In this document: positions 40,895 to 44,874 of the stretch, piece by piece
Layout: every line of letters begins with the position of its first letter
How positions within the stretch are numbered: the first letter of the stretch is position 1
Assembly: GCA_900542935.1 (NCBI GenBank)
Contig: UQPN01000019.1
Location: 1-44,874, forward strand
Direction of reading: 5' to 3'
Length of the DNA: 44,874 nt
Origin: an uncultured Eubacteriales bacterium
GTDB lineage: Bacteria; Bacillota; Clostridia; Christensenellales; Borkfalkiaceae
The notes under the pieces: model-generated
What the model was told of the DNA's origin: nothing
Seen by the model: the letters and a program-made list of their open reading frames with translations, nothing else
The model's database searches: none
Program-made: the position numbers and the translations under genes

Positions 40895-40939
40895 TACGCT
40901 TTCCGCCTCAAAATTGTATGATTTTCGGCGGAAAGCGTA
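40895..40939. other. Stable hairpin between surface-protein gene and beta-helix gene
   Basis: TACGCTTTCCGCC (40895-40907) pairs perfectly with GGCGGAAAGCGTA (40927-40939). A further five A/T pairs above a small internal loop leave a 6-base loop. No T-run follows directly (six T residues come about 13 bp later), so it is an imperfect terminator. It may instead protect or cut the mRNA, giving different levels of upstream and downstream genes. Confidence 0.75.
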
Positions 40940-40969
40940 GATTCTATCCTGCATTTTTTCATATACATT

Positions 40970-42295
40970 ATGCTTACAAACATCAAACACGGAAAAATCG
41001 ATTTATCCTGTATTGCGGACGGCGGTTTCAAGCCTTACAAAGACGGAAAAATCTGGTCCGACGAATTGAACCGCGCGTTTAAAACTTATCGGGAAATTTT
41101 TATTCCCGCAGGCAGGTATTACGTAGATCGTTCGTTGATCGTGCCGTCGGATACGAAAATTTACGCCGACGAACACGCCGAAATCATTCTGACGAAAGGC
41201 ACGGGAACGCTGCTTTTACGAAACGAAAGCGTGATAGACGGTTCCGATTATAAAATCCCCGACGACGCGCTGTGCGACGAAAATATTTCCGTCTGCGGCG
41301 GCATATGGGGCGAAGAAAACGAAGAACGGCTCGGCTACGGCGTTTCGGGGCGTTTTGACGAAAACGATACGTATCACGGCGTTTCCACGTGCTTTTTATT
41401 CAGCGGCGTACGCGGATTAACGCTGAAAAATCTTGTATTCCGTGCCGCCGCGGGCTTTGCCTGCCAGTTAGGCAGAACGGACGGGTTTACGATAGAAAAC
41501 ATACGTTTCGAAAACTGTTTCGCCGACGGCTTGCATGTAAACGGCGGCGTGAAAAACGGTACGGTGAAAAATCTTTCCGGGCATACGGAGGACGATCTGA
41601 TTGCGCTGAACGCTTACGACTGGGATAATTCGTCCATCAATTTCGGCGCGATAGAAAACCTTACCGTAGAGGGCGTAAACTGCGGCGACGGGCGGAACGT
41701 GCACAAATCGTTTCGGATTCAACCGGGCATATATCCGTATAAAAACGGCGAAAAAGAGGACTGCCGCATTACAAATCTTACGGTGAAGAACGTATCGGGC
41801 GTAACCACGTTTAAAATGTATCTGCAAACGCCGGCATACACGGATGTTCCCGAAAAGGAAATCGGGGTAGGCAGAATAGAAAACGTTACGTTTGAACATA
41901 TTTCCGCAGATACAACCTCTCCCGTGGATAAGCAGCCGAATTATCTGAGCGGCAATCCGGTAACGGGAAACTTCGCAACGTTTGAAATCGGTTCCAACGT
42001 AAAGAATATCCGTTTTTCGGACGTAGCCGTGCGGCTGAATAAAGAAAAATATCCGAATTCTTATTTCATGACGGTGGGGCCGAAATCGCAGTACATCGAA
42101 GAGAAACATCTCGAATTGTTCGATCCGTACGTAAGTTGCGCGACGGAAAATATCCGATACAAAGACGTACGTATTAACGGGCAGATAGCCGAAGATCTGG
42201 AGAAAGACATAAAAATCGTGGAATTCGGCAAGTTGTATCCTTCTTCTTTGCCGTTCGGCAAAGGGAAAGCAGTGAGTATACGTCGGGAAAAATAA
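40970..42295 (+). CDS. Right-handed beta-helix glycosidase-like protein (GH28-related), cytoplasmic
   Basis: The 441-residue protein starts with the cap typical of beta-helix glycan enzymes (FIPAGRYYVDRSLIVPSDTKIY) and continues with regular rungs such as VRGLTLKNLVF, TDGFTIENIRF, VKNGTVKNL and ENLTVEGV. Acidic residues D186 (FADGLHV) and D208/D209 (EDDLIALN) lie where GH28 polygalacturonases have their catalytic aspartates; the exact GH28 NTDG motif is absent. No signal peptide is present, so it would act on imported fragments. There is no visible Shine-Dalgarno sequence before the ATG. A pectin- or rhamnogalacturonan-type substrate would fit, but this is inference. Confidence 0.8.
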   Translation: MLTNIKHGKIDLSCIADGGFKPYKDGKIWSDELNRAFKTYREIFIPAGRYYVDRSLIVPSDTKIYADEHAEIILTKGTGTLLLRNESVIDGSDYKIPDDALCDENISVCGGIWGEENEERLGYGVSGRFDENDTYHGVSTCFLFSGVRGLTLKNLVFRAAAGFACQLGRTDGFTIENIRFENCFADGLHVNGGVKNGTVKNLSGHTEDDLIALNAYDWDNSSINFGAIENLTVEGVNCGDGRNVHKSFRIQPGIYPYKNGEKEDCRITNLTVKNVSGVTTFKMYLQTPAYTDVPEKEIGVGRIENVTFEHISADTTSPVDKQPNYLSGNPVTGNFATFEIGSNVKNIRFSDVAVRLNKEKYPNSYFMTVGPKSQYIEEKHLELFDPYVSCATENIRYKDVRINGQIAEDLEKDIKIVEFGKLYPSSLPFGKGKAVSIRREK

Positions 42296-42325
42296 CGGGG
42301 CGCGCGGTTGCGCGGCGATAAACAG

Positions 42326-44437
42326 ATGCAGAAAATAAAAGCGAGAACAATGCAGTGGGACGAGGGACTGCCGCTCGGAAACGGGTTTATCGGCAGCATC
42401 GTTTACGGCGGTTCGCCGTTGAAAATTACGGTAGACAGAACGGATTTGTGGGATCTTCGTCCGAACGAAACCACGCTGGAAAGCGGTTTCAATTTCGAAA
42501 ATCTGAAACGGCTGGCAAAAAGCGGCAAGGCGGAGGATTGGAAAGAATACTGCCGCCTGTTCGACGAAATTTTTATGGGCAAGCCTTACCCTTCGAAAAT
42601 TACCGCCGGAAGAATCGAACTGAATTTTTCCCCGGCGGCGGAAGATATTTCGTATACGTTGGATATAGATACCGCGACGGTAAGCGTTTACGACGGCGCG
42701 GAAAAAATCGCGGATGTGTTTACGGATTACATATCGCTTACCGGCGTTATCCGGGTGTATCGCGATTGTTCGTACGGCTTTCACATCCCGAAATATTTGT
42801 CGGAAAAAACGAAAAATGCTTCGGGCATCGGCAATCCGGAAGAGGAAAGATCGTTCGGCTATCCGCCTGCGGAAATCAAAGCCGACGGCGCGTACGGGTG
42901 GTACGAACAGAAAACGCATACGGAATATTGTTACGGAATCGTAATCTACCGCAAAGGGAACGTAATTTATTACACGCTTGCTTCTTCGAACGACGATGAG
43001 AATTACGTACAAGGTGCAAAAAATCGTTTAAAACGGGCGGCGGAATCAGACTTTGAAAAATTGCACGAGGCGCATCGGAAGCACTGGCGCGCTTACAACG
43101 GGAAATCCGCCGTTAAAACAGGCGATAAACTTATCGACGAAACGTACCGGAAAAGCTGGTATCTGTTCGGAAGCTGTTCACGGAAAGGTTTTTATCCGAT
43201 GCCTCTTCAGGGGGTATGGACGGCGGATAACGATTGCCTGCCGCCATGGAAAGGCGATTATCACCACGATACGAACACGGAATTATCGTATCAGTCTTAT
43301 TTAAAGGCGAATCGTCTGGAAGAGGGCGAAGTTTTCGTGGAATATTTATGGAAACTGAAGCCGGCATATGAGAAATTCGCGAAAGATTTTTTCGGCGTGG
43401 AGGGAATTTTACTGCCCTCATGCAGTACGCTTGACGGAAAACCGATGGGCGGCTGGGCGCAGTATTCCTTGTCGCCGACGATGACGATCTGGGCGGCGCA
43501 GAGTTTCGACGAATATTATTTGTACACGGGCGACGAAGAATTTTTAAAAAACCGCGCGTATCCGTTTCTGCGCGGCGTGGGCAAGGCGATTCGTGCGCTG
43601 CTGGAAGAAAAAGACGGAAAATTATATCTGCCGCTTTCCTCCTCGCCGGAAATTTTCGACGATACGGCAGAAGCGTATTTACAGCCGAATTCGAATTTCG
43701 ACCTCGCGTTGATGCGGTATTTGTATAAAACGCTGAAAGGATATGCCGGAATACTCAAAGAAAACCCCGCGGAATACGTTGAAATTCTTGAAAAACTGGA
43801 CGATATAGCCGTTTCGCGGGACGGCGTAGTCATGCTGGATAAAACGCGGAAACTGCCCGAAACGCACAGACATTTTTCGCATCTGATGTGTCTGTATCCG
43901 CTGCATTTAATCGATTACGATACCGAAGAGCATAAAAACATTTACGAACGGACGCTCGACGACATGGAAAAGCTCGGCACGGGCCTTTGGGTAGGGTTTT
44001 CGTTTGCGATGTCCGCGCAGATTTATGCCATGGCGAAAAACGGGAACGCGGCGTTTGAAAGACTGAAACAATTCTGCCGCGGATTCGTGGGCGAAAACGG
44101 GTTTCATTTAAACGGCGATTTCAGACGGTTCGGCTATACGCAGTTTCATTATCGTCCGTTTACGCTGGAAGCGTTATTCGGCTTTTGCGACGCGTTGCAC
44201 GAAATGCTGCTGCAGGACCATACGGGAAAAATCGAATTGTTTGCGGCATTGCCCGAAGAGTGGACGTATCGCGAAGTATCGTTTAAAAATCTGCGCTCGC
44301 GCGGCGGGTTGATCGTTTCGGCGAAAATGAAAAACGGCGCGATTACGGAGCTTTTTGTATCGGCTCCGAAACAATGCGAAATCGGCATAAACGGCGTAAC
44401 GTATTCTTTGAACAAAGGGAAAAATAAGCTGATTTAA
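42326..44437 (+). CDS. GH95-like glycoside hydrolase (fucosidase/galactosidase type), cytoplasmic
   Basis: The 703-residue protein resembles GH95 alpha-L-fucosidases/L-galactosidases. The N-terminal part has WDEGLPLGNGFIGSIVYGG. The (alpha/alpha)6 barrel has MPLQGVW, PPWKGDYHHDTNTELSY (P306 onward) and HRHFSHLMCLYPLHL (H514, H516). The end has LLQDHTGKIELFAALPEEW. In GH95 the barrel motif is usually NIN; here it reads D315-T316-N317. No signal peptide is present. ATG 42326 is chosen; an in-frame TTG at 42308 with CGGGG upstream is a real alternative. The activity may differ from known GH95 members. It is 30 bp after the beta-helix gene, so the two are probably cotranscribed. Confidence 0.8.
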   Translation: MQKIKARTMQWDEGLPLGNGFIGSIVYGGSPLKITVDRTDLWDLRPNETTLESGFNFENLKRLAKSGKAEDWKEYCRLFDEIFMGKPYPSKITAGRIELNFSPAAEDISYTLDIDTATVSVYDGAEKIADVFTDYISLTGVIRVYRDCSYGFHIPKYLSEKTKNASGIGNPEEERSFGYPPAEIKADGAYGWYEQKTHTEYCYGIVIYRKGNVIYYTLASSNDDENYVQGAKNRLKRAAESDFEKLHEAHRKHWRAYNGKSAVKTGDKLIDETYRKSWYLFGSCSRKGFYPMPLQGVWTADNDCLPPWKGDYHHDTNTELSYQSYLKANRLEEGEVFVEYLWKLKPAYEKFAKDFFGVEGILLPSCSTLDGKPMGGWAQYSLSPTMTIWAAQSFDEYYLYTGDEEFLKNRAYPFLRGVGKAIRALLEEKDGKLYLPLSSSPEIFDDTAEAYLQPNSNFDLALMRYLYKTLKGYAGILKENPAEYVEILEKLDDIAVSRDGVVMLDKTRKLPETHRHFSHLMCLYPLHLIDYDTEEHKNIYERTLDDMEKLGTGLWVGFSFAMSAQIYAMAKNGNAAFERLKQFCRGFVGENGFHLNGDFRRFGYTQFHYRPFTLEALFGFCDALHEMLLQDHTGKIELFAALPEEWTYREVSFKNLRSRGGLIVSAKMKNGAITELFVSAPKQCEIGINGVTYSLNKGKNKLI

Positions 44438-44517
44438 CAGGGCGCATGAAAACAGCGCATGCGGCAATCTGCCGGAAAAACAAAAACGATAAAAGGTTTC
44501 CTGTTTCGGAAAATTTA

Positions 44518-44546
44518 TTGACAAATCAAAAAATGGTTGCTATAAT
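44518..44546 (+). promoter_or_regulatory. Full-consensus sigma-A promoter
   Basis: TTGACA (44518-44523), a 17-bp spacer and TATAAT (44541-44546), all matching consensus. It lies just before an inactivated ATPase gene and may now drive the GH112 gene beyond. Confidence 0.9.
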
Positions 44547-44574
44547 AGAAACAAAATCAATAAAAAGACTTGAT

Positions 44575-44725
44575 ATGGTTGAGCGCAAGGAATATTAAAA
44601 AAAACTCATAGCGTGGAAAGACGAACAAGTTATAAAAGTTGTTACGGGGATACGGCGTTACGGAAGACCGTATAGTAACGGTCAATTTTGAGGAACTTAA
44701 AAACGAATGGCTGCAGGAGAAATGA
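44575..44725 (+). pseudogene. Relic of an AAA ATPase gene (DUF4143-type)
   Basis: The frame from ATG 44575 reads MVERKEY, then a TAA stop at 44596 where family members have Leu (TTA to TAA), then KKLIAWKDEQVIKVVTGIRR, the start of AAA ATPases just before the P-loop. The P-loop GKST is damaged and everything from there to a later segment is missing. A second frame (44666-44725) continues with DRIVTVNFEELKNEWLQEK, matching the NFEEL part after the P-loop region. So one nonsense change and one internal deletion with frame change have inactivated it. The rest of the gene is absent. Confidence 0.75.
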
Positions 44726-44777
44726 AGCTGATAGATCCGGAAAAAACAAAAAACGATAAAAGAAGGGCAGAAATAAA

Positions 44778-44874
44778 ATGAAGAAAGGAAGATTTACAAT
44801 ACCGACGGACGAAAGTTTCGTGGAAGGGACGAAAGCGATCGCGGAGAAATGGGGAGCGGACGCGGTGCGTGATT
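44778..44874 (+). CDS. GH112 phosphorylase, N-terminal fragment (cut by window end)
   Basis: Only the first 32 codons are present. The product begins MKKGRFTIPTDESFVEGTK and continues AIAEKWGADAVRD, the highly conserved start of GH112 enzymes. These phosphorolyse beta-1,3-galactosyl-N-acetylhexosamine (lacto-N-biose, galacto-N-biose) or beta-1,4-galactosyl-L-rhamnose to galactose 1-phosphate. They are cytoplasmic. AGAAGGG lies upstream at a usable distance. With GH78 in the same region, galactosyl-rhamnose is an attractive substrate, but the specificity-determining residues are beyond the window. Confidence 0.85.
   Translation, partial: MKKGRFTIPTDESFVEGTKAIAEKWGADAVRD

Noticed and set aside
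40895..40939. Intrinsic terminator
   Set aside because: The stem is strong but no U-run follows directly; reported as a hairpin only.
41468..43012. Long minus-strand open frame (514 codons) across the beta-helix and GH95-like genes
   Set aside because: It spans two clear genes and the gap between them, with a product rich in Arg, Phe and Ile and no recognisable domain; a shadow of codon bias.

Overview
The window looks like a chromosomal segment of an anaerobic, Gram-positive-type bacterium of the Bacillota (Clostridia and relatives). The signs are two [FeFe] hydrogenases, a PolC-derived exonuclease gene next to ispG, a SpoIIE-type phosphatase, AGGAGG-type ribosome binding sites, sigma-A-like promoters, lipobox lipoproteins and BspA-type leucine-rich-repeat surface proteins. 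A plant-glycan-using gut lineage would fit. No rRNA or tRNA gene, CRISPR array, insertion sequence or prophage was seen.

Layout. (a) 1-676: a gene-free mosaic of palindromic and direct repeats. (b) 677-3280: ispG, then a shortened PolC relative with only the N-terminal, OB and DEDDh exonuclease domains. (c) 3370-7756: a metal-homeostasis operon with an ArsR/SmtB-type sensor gene, its palindromic operator over the -10 region, and a three-HMA-domain Zn/Cd/Pb P-type ATPase; rdgB and a YfcE-like phosphodiesterase are read in the same direction behind it and end at a terminator. (d) 7755-9698: a PiT phosphate transporter and its DUF47/PhoU-like partner. (e) 9741-11620: a LysR-type regulator and an APH-fold kinase, each with its own strong promoter. 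(f) 11772-16631: a hydrogenase locus with two tandem thioredoxin-fold 2Fe-2S ferredoxins, a PAS-containing sensory-type [FeFe] hydrogenase, a SpoIIE/PP2C phosphatase and a ferredoxin-type [FeFe] hydrogenase. (g) 16663-22076: a RecD2/Dda-like helicase followed by sbcD and sbcC.

(h) 22312-44874: a carbohydrate-use region. It holds a cytoplasmic GH78 alpha-L-rhamnosidase-like enzyme, a convergent AraC regulator, and a long same-strand run that diverges from araC. The run encodes an ABC sugar importer (binding lipoprotein and two permeases, no ATPase gene), then a series of secreted or lipid-anchored proteins (Ig-like, DUF4838, Big2, BspA-LRR, InlB-repeat), a 44-residue peptide, another BspA-LRR protein, a cytoplasmic beta-helix enzyme and a GH95-like enzyme. 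After a relic of an AAA ATPase gene, the window ends inside the start of a GH112 phosphorylase gene.

How the last region may work (inference): surface proteins bind and perhaps partly cleave a glycan, the importer takes up oligosaccharides using a shared MsmX-type ATPase encoded elsewhere, and GH78, the beta-helix enzyme, GH95 and GH112 finish them inside the cell. A rhamnosidase together with a GH112 phosphorylase (a family that includes galactosyl-rhamnose phosphorylases) suggests rhamnogalacturonan-type material, although host mucin-type glycans remain possible. The least explained items are the 44-residue peptide with a lasso-leader-like YxxP...LT pattern, the polymerase-less PolC relative, the predicted leaderless araC, and the BspA gene with an abrupt AT-rich 3' part.
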